NCBI GenBank assembly: GCA_963973795.1
Contig: CAXBAF010000003.1
Span: 62,001 to 126,000, forward strand
Origin: UBA1926 sp002337215
GTDB lineage: Bacteria; Planctomycetota; Phycisphaerae; Phycisphaerales; UBA1924
DNA length: 64,000 bases
Direction of reading: 5' to 3'
Positions within the stretch are counted from its first letter, which is position 1. The number at the start of each line of letters is the position of its first letter. A program made the translations under genes and the position numbers. Shown here one piece after another: positions 25,586-34,242 of this stretch. A model generated the notes under the pieces. That model saw nothing but the letters and a program-made list of their open reading frames with translations, did no database searches and had not been told where the DNA came from.

Positions 25586-25828
25586 ATGATCGAAGCACTG
25601 AAGGATAACACACTTGTGGACAAGGTCGGTGGGCGGTTCAAGCTGTGCGCGCTGATTCAGCGTCGGCTGCAGCAACTGCTCGACGGCGAGCGTCCGCTGA
25701 TCGACCGCGGCGGCCGATCGGATCTGGAACTGGTGATCGAAGAGATCCGTCTGGACCTGATCACGCTGGAGTTCAACGCGGACGCGTCGGACGAGGCGAT
25801 GGAAGGCAGCGGCGCCGCGCTGCTCTGA
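25586..25828 (+). CDS. rpoZ: DNA-directed RNA polymerase omega subunit
   Basis: 80 residues. MIEALKDNTLVDKVGGRFKLCALIQRRLQQLL is the omega assembly segment as found in planctomycetes, and LELVIEEIRLDLITLEF ends the fold. It helps fold and hold the beta-prime subunit. GAAGGGCGAGC precedes the ATG. coaC follows 64 bases later on the same strand; the rpoZ-coaBC order is common in bacteria. Confidence 0.88.
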   Translation: MIEALKDNTLVDKVGGRFKLCALIQRRLQQLLDGERPLIDRGGRSDLELVIEEIRLDLITLEFNADASDEAMEGSGAALL

Positions 25829-25892
25829 CAGCCGCGACGTGTCCGGCCGGTCGGCAGCGATTGCGGAAGATTTCACGAAACGGGGGTCTGGG

Positions 25893-26495
25893 ATGACCAG
25901 CGACGGATCGCTCGATCCGGCGGCGCTCGCGGAACGCTTCGCGGGCAAGGAACTGCTCGTGGGCATCACGGGTGGGATCGCGGTCTACAAGGTCGCGACG
26001 ATCGTGAGCCGGCTCGCGCAGGCGGGGGCGCAGGTCACCGTTGCGATGACGCCCGCGGCGACGAAGTTCGTGCAGCCGTTGACGTTCCAGGCTCTCTCGG
26101 GCCGGCACGTGTACACGAGCGCGTGGGAGCACGTCGAGAGCCAGGACCCGCAGCACATCTCGCTGGCGTCCCGCGCGGACGCGGCGCTGATCGCGCCGTG
26201 CACGATGGACTGCCTTTCCCGCCTGGCGACGGGGCGGACCGACGACATGGTGACGCTGCTGCTGAGCGCCGTGGACCGGGCGAAGACGCCTGTGCTGCTG
26301 GCGCCGGCGATGAACGTGACGATGTGGGGCCAGCCCTCCACGCAGCGGAATGTGCGGCAGCTCGAGGCGGACGGGTTTGACTTCGTCGGCCCGGGCGACG
26401 GCTGGCAGGCCTGCCGAGAGGTGGGTGCCGGGCGGATGAGCGAGCCTGGCGCGATCGTGTCGGCGCTGGCCGAGGTGCTGGCGCGTCGCGGCTGA
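25893..26495 (+). CDS. coaC: Phosphopantothenoylcysteine decarboxylase
   Basis: 200 residues from the ATG at 25893. This flavoprotein decarboxylates 4'-phosphopantothenoylcysteine in CoA synthesis. Visible are LLVGITGGIAVYKVATIVS, the catalytic His region QHISLASRADAALIAP and the PAMN substrate clamp in LLAPAMNVTMW. The CoaB synthetase domain usually fused after it is absent here and must be elsewhere. It probably shares a transcript with rpoZ. Confidence 0.9.
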   Translation: MTSDGSLDPAALAERFAGKELLVGITGGIAVYKVATIVSRLAQAGAQVTVAMTPAATKFVQPLTFQALSGRHVYTSAWEHVESQDPQHISLASRADAALIAPCTMDCLSRLATGRTDDMVTLLLSAVDRAKTPVLLAPAMNVTMWGQPSTQRNVRQLEADGFDFVGPGDGWQACREVGAGRMSEPGAIVSALAEVLARRG

Positions 26496-26594
26496 GCGGT
26501 GTCTCTCGAGATCCTGGCCGGCCTGCTCATGCGTGACACGTCGTCGCCGATGGCCTATTGTGTTACCCGCTCGGACGCGTGCGTCCACAGCCCT

Positions 26595-26681
26595 GGAGAG
26601 GTGGCAGAGCGGTTGAATGCGCCGGATTCGAAATCCGGTATGGCCTTCGGGTCATCGGGGGTTCGAATCCCCCCCTCTCCG
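26595..26681 (+). tRNA. tRNA-Ser (anticodon CGA)
   Basis: A cloverleaf can be drawn: acceptor GGAGAGG (26595-26601) with CCTCTCC (26674-26680), discriminator G at 26681, anticodon stem CCGGA/TCCGG with loop TTCGAAA giving CGA (26629-26631), a long variable arm (class II) and T loop GGTTCGAATCC. The CCA end is not encoded. An AT-rich, degraded island follows directly, so this tRNA may be an old integration site. Confidence 0.95.
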
Positions 26682-26684
26682 CTT

Positions 26685-26719
26685 GACAAGGCCCTGCGTT
26701 TGCAGGGTCTTGTCTTTTT
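26685..26719 (+). terminator. Terminator after tRNA-Ser
   Basis: GACAAGGCCCTGC (26685-26697) pairs with GCAGGGTCTTGTC (26702-26714), one mismatch, followed by TTTTT. The stem sits right after the tRNA 3' end. Confidence 0.85.
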
Positions 26720-26850
26720 GGGCATGGCCTAGAGAGCCTTGATAACAAGAGGCATGAAATTAGCAAAAAGCACGATTGGTATAGTGATGCCGTCGGGTGG
26801 GCAAGCGATTACTTGGAGGGGGTGGTGGTGCCGGGCCTTCCCCGATAAAC

Positions 26851-27336
26851 ATGATACTTGAACTTCAAACTCCATCAAAAAAGCGTGTCACCACTGGAGA
26901 CTATTTTAGTCTTAAGCCAGTCGATCATTCATATTACTTTGGAAGAGTAATCAGCGAAAAAGCCAAGATCAGTGAGTATGGCGGCGAAAACTTTCTTATA
27001 TATATATACAATGTGCCGTCTGATACGCAATCGATCATGCCAGAGTTAGAGCTCGGAAAATTTTTGATTAGGCCGACGGTCATTAATCGCTTGCCTTGGT
27101 CGAAAGGATACTTTAAGACGATAAAGAACGAACCAGTTTCGAATCGCGATCGCTATCCATCGCATTTTTTTCGGGGTTTTAATAGCCCAACGGGTGTGGT
27201 CGATGAATTCAATCGGCCAGTCCTTAACCCGCCCGAATCCGGCCTTTACTATGAAATGCTCGCCTTGTCAAGTTATCAATCTATAGACATAGATATCGGT
27301 GAGGCGCTCGGGTATGACCTAGATCGTTGCGGATAA
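26851..27336 (+). CDS. Imm26-like immunity protein
   Basis: 161 residues: TTGDYFSLKPVDHSYYFGRV then FLIYIYNVPSD, the pattern of immunity protein 26 family members (a G-D-x-F-x-I-P-L opening and a hydrophobic F-L-I-Y-I-Y strand). Such proteins usually neutralise toxins of polymorphic systems. Codons are visibly AT-richer than neighbours, pointing to transfer. RHS-type toxin debris lies directly downstream, but no intact toxin is present. No ribosome site is evident at the ATG. Confidence 0.6.
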   Translation: MILELQTPSKKRVTTGDYFSLKPVDHSYYFGRVISEKAKISEYGGENFLIYIYNVPSDTQSIMPELELGKFLIRPTVINRLPWSKGYFKTIKNEPVSNRDRYPSHFFRGFNSPTGVVDEFNRPVLNPPESGLYYEMLALSSYQSIDIDIGEALGYDLDRCG

Positions 27337-27343
27337 TATCTAG

Positions 27344-27747
27344 AAGCTGATCGTCCGCGAGACGGGCGAACTGATCCGGCTGGCGCTTAAGGACGGCCGG
27401 ACGCTGTAGATAACCGATAAGCCTCGGCCCACGCCGGCGCTCGTGTCGACGAGCTGTACGCGGTGATGGACTGGTTTGACCGGATCACGAATCCGTTGCA
27501 GAACGCGACGAACGGCACGGCGCGCGGCTTCACGACCGATGAGGGCGAGGTCGTCGAGCAATACAACTGGTCGCCGTTCGGGCGGCTGCTGGATGTCGAC
27601 GAGATGCCGGGGATCTCGGACGCGCCGCAGTCGACGAACGGGTACACGGGCGGGCTTGCCTACATCGGGGGACTGCCGGATGCGCATTGGTGCTCAGAAC
27701 TGTTGCTCATGGGAATTACAAGATCGTCTCGTATTCATGTTCAATAA
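27344..27747 (+). pseudogene. Degraded RHS/YD-repeat protein remnant
   Basis: Two pieces in different frames. One is KLIVRETGELIRLALKDGRTL and ends in a TAG. The other, open from 27463 to 27747, reads DRITNPLQNATNGTARG, then EGEVVEQYNWSPFGRLLD, then STNGYTGGLAYIGGLPDAHW, and loses RHS likeness after GGLPDA. EGEVVEQYNWSPFGR is the conserved RHS core style. The frame change and the missing 5' and toxin ends mark it as a remnant of a larger polymorphic toxin gene. Confidence 0.65.
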
Positions 27748-27788
27748 ATGCGTGCATCGTGTGTTGCAGGCCGTGGTTTTCTTTTCTG

Positions 27789-28181
27789 ATGACAGGTGTA
27801 TGGTTTTTATCGGTTCTGTTTGCGTTGTTATTGCAACCGCGAGAGGTTGCTGTGCTTCCAGATGGCGACATCGCGATCGCGCGGCTTGTCGATCTCTCTG
27901 CTGAACTCGCCGGGGTCTCGATCGAGTACGACGCGTCGCTGCTGCGGGGCAACGCCACGCTCCGTCTCGCGGAGGGACTCGAGGGTGATGAGCTCTGGTC
28001 GCTGACCAATGAGCTCCTGGCGGCGCGGGGGCTGACCACGATTCGGCGTGGCACGGGATCCCCCCTCTTGAGCGTCGTCAAATTGCCAGACGCCGCTCGG
28101 CTCGCCGGCGAGGGCTGGTTGGCTGCCAGCGCGGCCTCCGATCCGTGGAGGGCGCGCACCACGCGAACTGACTGTCTGTGA
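27789..28181 (+). pseudogene. Truncated secretin-like N-terminal fragment
   Basis: 130 residues from the ATG at 27789: a signal/membrane segment (MTGVWFLSVLFALLLQPREV) and one STN/N0-like domain (VDLSAELAGVSIEYDASLLRG, then LTNELLAARGLTTIRRG). These are the opening domains of GspD/PilQ-type or planctomycete secretin-like proteins. The reading frame ends after ASDPWRARTTRT, where the remaining secretin domains are missing. It is called a pseudogene because the rest of the protein is absent, although a short protein could still be made. Confidence 0.5.
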
Positions 28182-28270
28182 CTGGTCTTGCGACCCGCTG
28201 CGCGATGCGTGGGCTGTCTGGGCTCGCTTTGACTGTTCTTGAAGAACGCTTTCTGAGAAGCCGTTCGGAT

Positions 28271-28294
28271 TAGTGGATATGCTTGTACACTATG
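28271..28294 (+). promoter_or_regulatory. Shared respiratory motif, copy A
   Basis: TAGTGGATATGCTTGTACAC then TATG. It has the invariant GTGGA-N4-CT-N5-ACT of copies B (31860), C (36329) and D (36385). It overlaps the start codon of the lipoprotein gene that begins the ccsBA unit. Confidence 0.6.
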
Positions 28295-28948
28295 AGTCGA
28301 ACCCTTGGCCGGCTTCTCGATGAATTTGGATGCAACCGCGGCGGTACCGCCTCGTCGGGCGCTGTGTTGGTGGTGATCTGCTGTCTCGTCGCAGCAACGG
28401 GGTGCGATCGCGACGGGGTTGAAGAGCACGCCGTCGCCAAGGGTGTCGAGAGGATGCCGGACGTCGACTCGGTGCCGAGTGCGCCGGGTGAGACCACCGC
28501 CGGTGTGGCGCGGAGCGGTCGGCCCTGGGTCGTGCCCGCCGGTTGGGTTGAGGCCCCTGAACAGCGGCCGATGCGGCTTGCGACCTACACCGTACCGGTG
28601 CCGGCGGGGCCGGTGGAGGTTGCGGTGAGTCGGTTTGCGGGCCGTGTTGGCGGTGATCTCGCCAACGTCAATCGCTGGCGCGGGCAGATGGGGTTGCCAC
28701 CGATCGGTGCGGGCGAGCTGGATGAGACGCTTGTCCGGTTCTCGGCACCGGGGTACGACGGGTATCAGACACGGATCGAGGCGCCCACGGGTGTGATGCT
28801 CGCGGCGGGGGTCTACGACGCGTCCATCGATCAGATGTGGTTCGTGCGCGCCACGGTCGGGGAGTCCGATGAGGCCGATCGGATCCAGGCGGATCTGTTC
28901 GGGATGGCCCGCTCGATCGCGGGCCTCGACAACGAAGGTGATGACTGA
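28292..28948 (+). CDS. Predicted lipoprotein upstream of ccsBA
   Basis: 218 residues. The signal region AVLVVICCLVAATGC gives a lipobox-type cysteine, so the protein is probably tethered to a membrane. The rest contains SRFAGRVGGDLANVNRWRGQ and MGLPPI segments in a compact beta-rich domain known to me only from planctomycete hypothetical proteins. The ATG at 28292 lies within the shared motif A. It overlaps the ccsBA start by one base (TGATG), so the two are coupled; it may assist cytochrome c export or haem handling, but this is only inferred from context. Confidence 0.7.
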   Translation: MSRTLGRLLDEFGCNRGGTASSGAVLVVICCLVAATGCDRDGVEEHAVAKGVERMPDVDSVPSAPGETTAGVARSGRPWVVPAGWVEAPEQRPMRLATYTVPVPAGPVEVAVSRFAGRVGGDLANVNRWRGQMGLPPIGAGELDETLVRFSAPGYDGYQTRIEAPTGVMLAAGVYDASIDQMWFVRATVGESDEADRIQADLFGMARSIAGLDNEGDD

Positions 28949-31854
28949 TGCGGCGATGCGTCCGATTGCTTGCGTCGCTGAGGCTGACCGTCCTGCTGCT
29001 GGCCCTCGCGATGGTGCTGATCTTCGTCGGCACGATCGCGCAGACGAGGCTTGGAGTCTGGCAGGCGGTCGATGCGTATTTCCGGTCGTGGATCGCGATG
29101 GCCGACCCCGGGCTCTTTGTCCCGATTGATGACGCGGGTCTCCGTGTGCCGATTCCGGGCGGGCTGACGATCGCGGCGTTGATGATCGTGAACCTGCTCG
29201 CGGCGCACGCCGTCCGATTCAAGGCGACGCGCAAGCGGGTCGGCGTGCTCGTGCTGCACGCCGGGCTGATCGTGCTGCTGGCCGGCGAGTTCGTCACCGG
29301 GTTCATGGCCGACGAGGGCCTGATGTCGATCGACGAGGGATCGAGTAGTTCGTACATCGTGGACATCCGCGAGTCGGAGCTGGCGGTCATCGACCAGAGC
29401 GATCCCGACCGCGACCGGGTGATCACGGTGCCGGGGTGGATGCTTGCGGAGGCGGCTCGGTCGGGCACGCCGATCGTCGATGATCGGTTGCCGTTCGCGG
29501 TGCGCGTCGACCGGTGGATGGCCAACGCGGGCCTTTTTCATGCGCACGGCGAGTCCGATGCGACGGCGGGGATCGGCCTCGAAGCACGGGCCGAGGAGAG
29601 GCCGCGGGTCACTGGCGTCGAGGGCGGGATGGCGGACACGCCGGCGGCGTACGTGACACTGATCGACAGCGAGCGCGAGCTCGGAACCTGGATGATCTCC
29701 GCGGCGCTTCTCGACCCGCAACTCGTCGACGCCGGCGACGCGGTGTACGGCCTGGCCCTCCGGCACGCACGGACGTACCTGCCCTTCACCCTGCACCTGC
29801 TCGACTTCCGGCACGATCGCTTTACCGGCACCACCATCGCGAGGAACTTCTCCAGCGATGTCAGGCTCGTGGACGCTGCGCGTGGGACCGACCGCGATGT
29901 GAGGATCTGGATGAACAACCCGCTGCGGTACGCGGGCATGACGTTCTACCAGTCGTCGTACAAGCCGGACGGGAGCGGCACGGTGCTCCAGGTCGTGCGG
30001 AATCCGGGTTGGCTGCTGCCGTACGTCGCGTGCGTGCTCGTCGGCGGCGGCATGATGTGGCACTTCGGGCAGACGCTCATCGGGTTCCTGCGGCGGCGGT
30101 CAAAGCACGGGCCCGTCACCGCGGGCACACCCCCGGAGAATGCATCCGGCGAAGCAACTTCGGTGCGGCGCGTGTGGCCCTGGGCGGTCGGCGTGCTCGG
30201 GATCGTGGTCGCGTGCGGTGCGCTGATGCGACCGGCGTCGCAGACCGACTTCGACCTTCGATCGTTCTCCGAGCTCCCGGTTTCGGCTGGGGGGAGGATC
30301 AAGCCGTTGGACACGGCGGCGCGTTCGATGCTGATGGTGTCGGGCGGACGGCAGCAGGTCCGTACCGATGTGGGTGAGGTGTCCGCGACGCGGTACCTTC
30401 TTGACCTTGTGACCAACCCGGCCCGCGTGACGGGTCTTCCGACCTTGCGCGTCGATCACCCCGACCTGCTCGCAATGCTCGATCTCGCGCCCGAGGACGG
30501 CGGGCGGATCCCGCTCTCGGTGATCGAGCCCAGGTGGAACGAGATCGCCGAGCAGGCGCAGATGGCGGCGGCGATCGAAACCCGCGAGCGGGACCAGTTT
30601 CAGCGTGCGGTCCTCGAACTGCACCGGCGGGTGAACACGGTGCTCTCGCACGCGCAGATGCGAGAGCCTTTCATGATCCCACCGATCTCGCCGGAAGGGG
30701 AATGGCGGGCTTTCCATGAGGCATTCCTCGATGACCGTGTATCGGACACGCCGCACCCGAGCGTGGTGTTCCTGGCGACGATGATGACGGCGGCGAGCGC
30801 GGGCGATGCGGAGACGTTCAACTCGTCGCTCGCGTCGTACACGGAGTTGCTCGACGCCTCGATGCCTGGGGTGATGCGCCGGGCGCGGCTCGAGGTGCTG
30901 TTCAACCGGGCGTCGCTCTTCAGTGGGACCATCGCGGTCTATGTGCTCGCGTTCCTCGGTGTGTGCTTCTCGTTCCTGCTTCGGTCGCGGCACGGGGTGG
31001 ACTCGGCAACCGGGGTCTGGGCCGAGCGTTTGCGTGTCGGCTCGCTGGCGTTACTGATCGCGGCGGTGGTCGTGCACACGCTGGCGATCGGGCTTCGGAT
31101 CTACCTGACCGACCGCCCACCGGTGACCAACCTCTATTCATCTGCGGTGTTCGTCGGTTGGGCGGCAGCGCTCGCGGGCGTCTTCATGGAGCGGCTCTTC
31201 CCGCTCGGTGTCGCGGTCCTGGGCTCGGCGACGATCGGGGCCGGGACGCTCGTGATCGCGCACAACCTTGGCAATGACGGCGACACGATGCAGATGATGC
31301 AGGCCGTGCTCGACAGCAACTTCTGGCTCGCCACGCATGTCGTCACCATCACGCTGGGGTACTCGGCGACGTTCCTCGCGGGGGCGATCGCGTCGGTCTA
31401 CCTGGTGGCCCGGGCGTTCATGGCGTCGTTCACGCCCGAGCGCGAGCGGGCGATGATCCGGATGGTCTACGGCGTGGTCTGTTTCGCGCTGCTGCTCAGC
31501 TTCGTCGGTACGGTGCTCGGTGGGATCTGGGCCGATCAGTCGTGGGGCCGCTTCTGGGGGTGGGACCCGAAGGAGAACGGCGCGTCCCTGGTCGTGCTGA
31601 TCAACGCGATCATTCTGCACGCGCGCTGGGGCGGCATGATCCGGGCCCGCGGGATCGCGGTGCTCGCGGTCGCTGGGAACATCGTGACGGTCTGGAGTTG
31701 GTTCGGTACCAACATGCTCGGCGTCGGGCTGCACGCGTACGGGTTTATGGATTCGGCGATGATGTGGCTCGCGGTGTTCGTTGCCTCGCAGATCCTGCTG
31801 ATGGCGCTCGCCGCGCTTCCCGGCAGGAAAACTGCGGCATCGCCACCTGAATAG
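28948..31854 (+). CDS. Cytochrome c biogenesis protein CcsBA (NrfI-like ResB-ResC fusion)
   Basis: 968 residues. It exports haem and ligates it to c-type cytochromes (System II). The N-terminal ResB half begins CVRLLASLRLTVLLLALAMVL and includes the periplasmic loop and FTGTTIARNFSSDVRL; the C-terminal ResC half has many membrane helices and the haem-handling WWD-type motif SWGRFWGWDPKENGA, ending MLGVGLHAYGFMDSAMMW. The fusion form is the same as NrfI beside NrfHA in Epsilonproteobacteria. It lies directly before nrfH and probably serves the nrf, nos and cco cytochromes. Confidence 0.93.
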   Translation: MRRCVRLLASLRLTVLLLALAMVLIFVGTIAQTRLGVWQAVDAYFRSWIAMADPGLFVPIDDAGLRVPIPGGLTIAALMIVNLLAAHAVRFKATRKRVGVLVLHAGLIVLLAGEFVTGFMADEGLMSIDEGSSSSYIVDIRESELAVIDQSDPDRDRVITVPGWMLAEAARSGTPIVDDRLPFAVRVDRWMANAGLFHAHGESDATAGIGLEARAEERPRVTGVEGGMADTPAAYVTLIDSERELGTWMISAALLDPQLVDAGDAVYGLALRHARTYLPFTLHLLDFRHDRFTGTTIARNFSSDVRLVDAARGTDRDVRIWMNNPLRYAGMTFYQSSYKPDGSGTVLQVVRNPGWLLPYVACVLVGGGMMWHFGQTLIGFLRRRSKHGPVTAGTPPENASGEATSVRRVWPWAVGVLGIVVACGALMRPASQTDFDLRSFSELPVSAGGRIKPLDTAARSMLMVSGGRQQVRTDVGEVSATRYLLDLVTNPARVTGLPTLRVDHPDLLAMLDLAPEDGGRIPLSVIEPRWNEIAEQAQMAAAIETRERDQFQRAVLELHRRVNTVLSHAQMREPFMIPPISPEGEWRAFHEAFLDDRVSDTPHPSVVFLATMMTAASAGDAETFNSSLASYTELLDASMPGVMRRARLEVLFNRASLFSGTIAVYVLAFLGVCFSFLLRSRHGVDSATGVWAERLRVGSLALLIAAVVVHTLAIGLRIYLTDRPPVTNLYSSAVFVGWAAALAGVFMERLFPLGVAVLGSATIGAGTLVIAHNLGNDGDTMQMMQAVLDSNFWLATHVVTITLGYSATFLAGAIASVYLVARAFMASFTPERERAMIRMVYGVVCFALLLSFVGTVLGGIWADQSWGRFWGWDPKENGASLVVLINAIILHARWGGMIRARGIAVLAVAGNIVTVWSWFGTNMLGVGLHAYGFMDSAMMWLAVFVASQILLMALAALPGRKTAASPPE

Positions 31855-31859
31855 GATAC

Positions 31860-31883
31860 AAGTGGATCAACTTTGCTACTATC
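31860..31883 (+). promoter_or_regulatory. Shared respiratory motif, copy B
   Basis: AAGTGGATCAACTTTGCTAC then TATC; it fits GTGGA-N4-CT-N5-ACT. It is 20 bases before the nrfH GTG and contains a -10-like TACTAT (31878-31883). Confidence 0.65.
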
Positions 31884-31903
31884 CCGTACCAAAGGGGTCA
31901 CTC

Positions 31904-32434
31904 GTGGACGGAATGCAAGCCAAGGCCTGTGAGAACACGGAAAAGCCCAGCAAACTGCGAGGCTTGACCGCCTTGTCTGTGCTTTGTGCGCTTTCTCTCG
32001 GCGTCCTGGGCGGCCTGGGAGCGTTCACCTTCGGGTACGGTGACGGGACGGCCTACCTCAGCAACAACCCGGCCTCCTGCGCGAACTGCCACGTGATGCA
32101 GGAGCACTACGACGCGTGGGCGAAGTCGAGCCATCACGGTGTCGCGACCTGCAACGATTGCCACCTGCCGCACGACTTCGCGGGCAAGTGGATCACCAAG
32201 GGCGACAACGGGTTCTTCCACTCGTTGGCGTTCACCACGGGTGATTTCCACGAGCCGATCCAGATCAAGGAACGGAACCGCAAGGTGACGCAGAACGCGT
32301 GTCTGTACTGTCACGGGGACTATGTCAATCACATGTTGCCCGTGGAGCCTGCGGGGGAGATGCAGTTCTGTGTGCATTGCCACGGCGATGTCGGGCACGC
32401 GGGCCGCGAGTCGGGATATTCGGAGCGGGACTGA
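31904..32434 (+). CDS. nrfH: NrfH-type tetrahaem cytochrome c, nitrite reductase membrane subunit
   Basis: 176 residues from the GTG at 31904, chosen for AAAGGGG 6-7 bases upstream; the GTG at 31862 would lie inside motif B. One membrane helix (ALSVLCALSLGVLGGLGAF) is followed by four haem sites CANCH, CNDCH, CLYCH and CVHCH, the NapC/NirT family signature. NrfH passes electrons from the quinol pool to NrfA. It is 46 bases before nrfA. Confidence 0.95.
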   Translation: MDGMQAKACENTEKPSKLRGLTALSVLCALSLGVLGGLGAFTFGYGDGTAYLSNNPASCANCHVMQEHYDAWAKSSHHGVATCNDCHLPHDFAGKWITKGDNGFFHSLAFTTGDFHEPIQIKERNRKVTQNACLYCHGDYVNHMLPVEPAGEMQFCVHCHGDVGHAGRESGYSERD

Positions 32435-32480
32435 CGAACGACGGGCGGCGAGCCGCGGCCCGAACGAAGAGGTGAAACCG

Positions 32481-34166
32481 ATGACAACCAACCCAACCAA
32501 GGCCGCTCGAAACCAACGCCCGGGACGCGTCATGCTGCTCGGGCTTGTGTTCGTGGTTGCTGTGGTCGGCACGCTTCTGGTGACGTGGGTGCTCATCACC
32601 ATGTTCGGCCATAAGCAGGCCGCGCGTCAGCCGTTCGTTCGCATCGCCGAGGTTGACGAGATCAGCACTGATCCGGAGCCCTGGGGACGCAACTGGCCGC
32701 ACCAGTTCGACGGATGGAAAGCGACGGCTGGCGATGAGTTCTACGGCGGCAGCAGCGCGATGCCGGCGAGCAAGCTCGACCAGCAGCCCTGGCTCAAGCG
32801 TCTCTATGCCGGCTACGCCTTCAGCATCGATTACCGGGAAGCTCGCGGCCACGCGTACATGCTCTACGACCAGGGGGTGACCGAGCGGGTGACCAAGAAG
32901 TCGCAGGCCGGCGCGTGCATCCACTGCCACGCATCCAACACGGTCATGTACCGCCGCGAGGGCCTGAAGGCGATGGGTCTGCCCCATGACGATGAGGCGC
33001 TCGCCGCTGATTTCAACATGGAGGCTGTGATCCGCGGTTTCCAGGAGGTCAGCCGGAAGCCCTACGACGAGGTGCTCGCGTTGGTCGTGTCGTCGCCCGA
33101 TGGCACGCCGGGCGAGAACGAGCCCGTCGTGCCCCAGGCGCCCCTGGGTGGGTTCAGTGGTGAGTTCGCGGGCGAGGAGGTTCCCGCCGACCACCCGGCG
33201 ATGATCGGGGAGGCGCATCCGGTGTCGTGCATCGACTGCCACGATCCGGAGACGATGGCGATCCGTGTGACGCGTCCCGGCTTTGTGCTCGGCATCGCCG
33301 CGCTCGCTGAAAGCGATGAGCCGACCCCGCATCTCCCGAGCATCGAGAAGTGGCGCCGTGGCGCTCGCTACCAGCCTTACGACCCCAACAAGGACGCCAC
33401 GCGGCAGGAGATGCGGTCGTTCGTCTGCGGCCAGTGCCATGTCGAGTATTACTGCGCAAACAAGGACACGCTCGAGTTCCCGTGGGGGCAGGGTCTCAAG
33501 ATGGAGCAACTCGAGGCTCACTGGGACGCCAAGCAGTTTCCCGACGGAACCGATTTCTACGATTACAAGCACGGCGAGACCGGCGCCGAGGTGCTCAAGG
33601 TGCAGCATCCCGAGTTCGAACTCTGGAGCCAGGGGGTTCATGCGCGCAGCGGCGTGAGCTGCGCCGACTGCCACATGCCGTACGAGCGTGACGGAGCGAT
33701 GAAGGTCTCCAGCCACAACGTGCAGAGCCCGATGGAGAACATCAACAGCGCCTGCCAGCAGTGCCACAACGACAACGAGAACACGCTCCGCGAGAAGGTA
33801 GAAACGATTCAGGGTCGGACCGTGGCGCTCATGGAACGTTCCGCGGCCGCCATGACAGACATGCTCGATGCGATCATGGAAGCCAAGGCTTCCGGTGCGA
33901 CCGATGAGCAGCTCGCCCCGGTGTACGCCCTTCAGCGCAAGGCGATGTGGCGGCTCGATTACATCTCCAGCGAGAACTCGATGGGGTTCCACGCCGATCA
34001 GGAGGCCGCTCGCATTCTTGGCGAGTCCATTGACTACAGCCGTCAGGCGCAGGCGATGGCCCTCCGACTCAGGGCGCCCGAGGCCCCGAGCACGGACGAC
34101 ATCCCGATCGAGCCGATCCGGGGTGTCACGCCGGCCGGCGATGCGCCGATCGACCCGGCGGGCTGA
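32481..34166 (+). CDS. nrfA: Ammonia-forming cytochrome c nitrite reductase
   Basis: 561 residues. It reduces nitrite to ammonium in six electrons on the periplasmic side. An N-terminal membrane anchor (RVMLLGLVFVVAVVGTLLVTW) replaces a cleavable signal. Five haem motifs are visible: CIHCH (the position of the catalytic haem), CIDCH, CGQCH (in SFVCGQCHVEYYC), CADCH (in GVSCADCHMPYERD) and CQQCH. The first haem is CXXCH, not the E. coli CXXCK, the type known from Campylobacter. The fused anchor and NrfH indicate a membrane-bound complex. Confidence 0.95.
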   Translation: MTTNPTKAARNQRPGRVMLLGLVFVVAVVGTLLVTWVLITMFGHKQAARQPFVRIAEVDEISTDPEPWGRNWPHQFDGWKATAGDEFYGGSSAMPASKLDQQPWLKRLYAGYAFSIDYREARGHAYMLYDQGVTERVTKKSQAGACIHCHASNTVMYRREGLKAMGLPHDDEALAADFNMEAVIRGFQEVSRKPYDEVLALVVSSPDGTPGENEPVVPQAPLGGFSGEFAGEEVPADHPAMIGEAHPVSCIDCHDPETMAIRVTRPGFVLGIAALAESDEPTPHLPSIEKWRRGARYQPYDPNKDATRQEMRSFVCGQCHVEYYCANKDTLEFPWGQGLKMEQLEAHWDAKQFPDGTDFYDYKHGETGAEVLKVQHPEFELWSQGVHARSGVSCADCHMPYERDGAMKVSSHNVQSPMENINSACQQCHNDNENTLREKVETIQGRTVALMERSAAAMTDMLDAIMEAKASGATDEQLAPVYALQRKAMWRLDYISSENSMGFHADQEAARILGESIDYSRQAQAMALRLRAPEAPSTDDIPIEPIRGVTPAGDAPIDPAG

Positions 34167-34242
34167 GCACGATCCGGATTCCGGGCCGACGGCGGAGGAC
34201 CCGCGATTCCCAGGCATCCATTCCGCTCGAAGGGCGTCGCAC

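Noticed and set aside
26851..27336. Restriction-modification or phage gene in the AT-rich segment
   Set aside because: No methylase, nuclease or phage structural motif is seen; the G-D-x-F and F-L-I-Y-I-Y pattern and RHS debris fit an immunity protein better.
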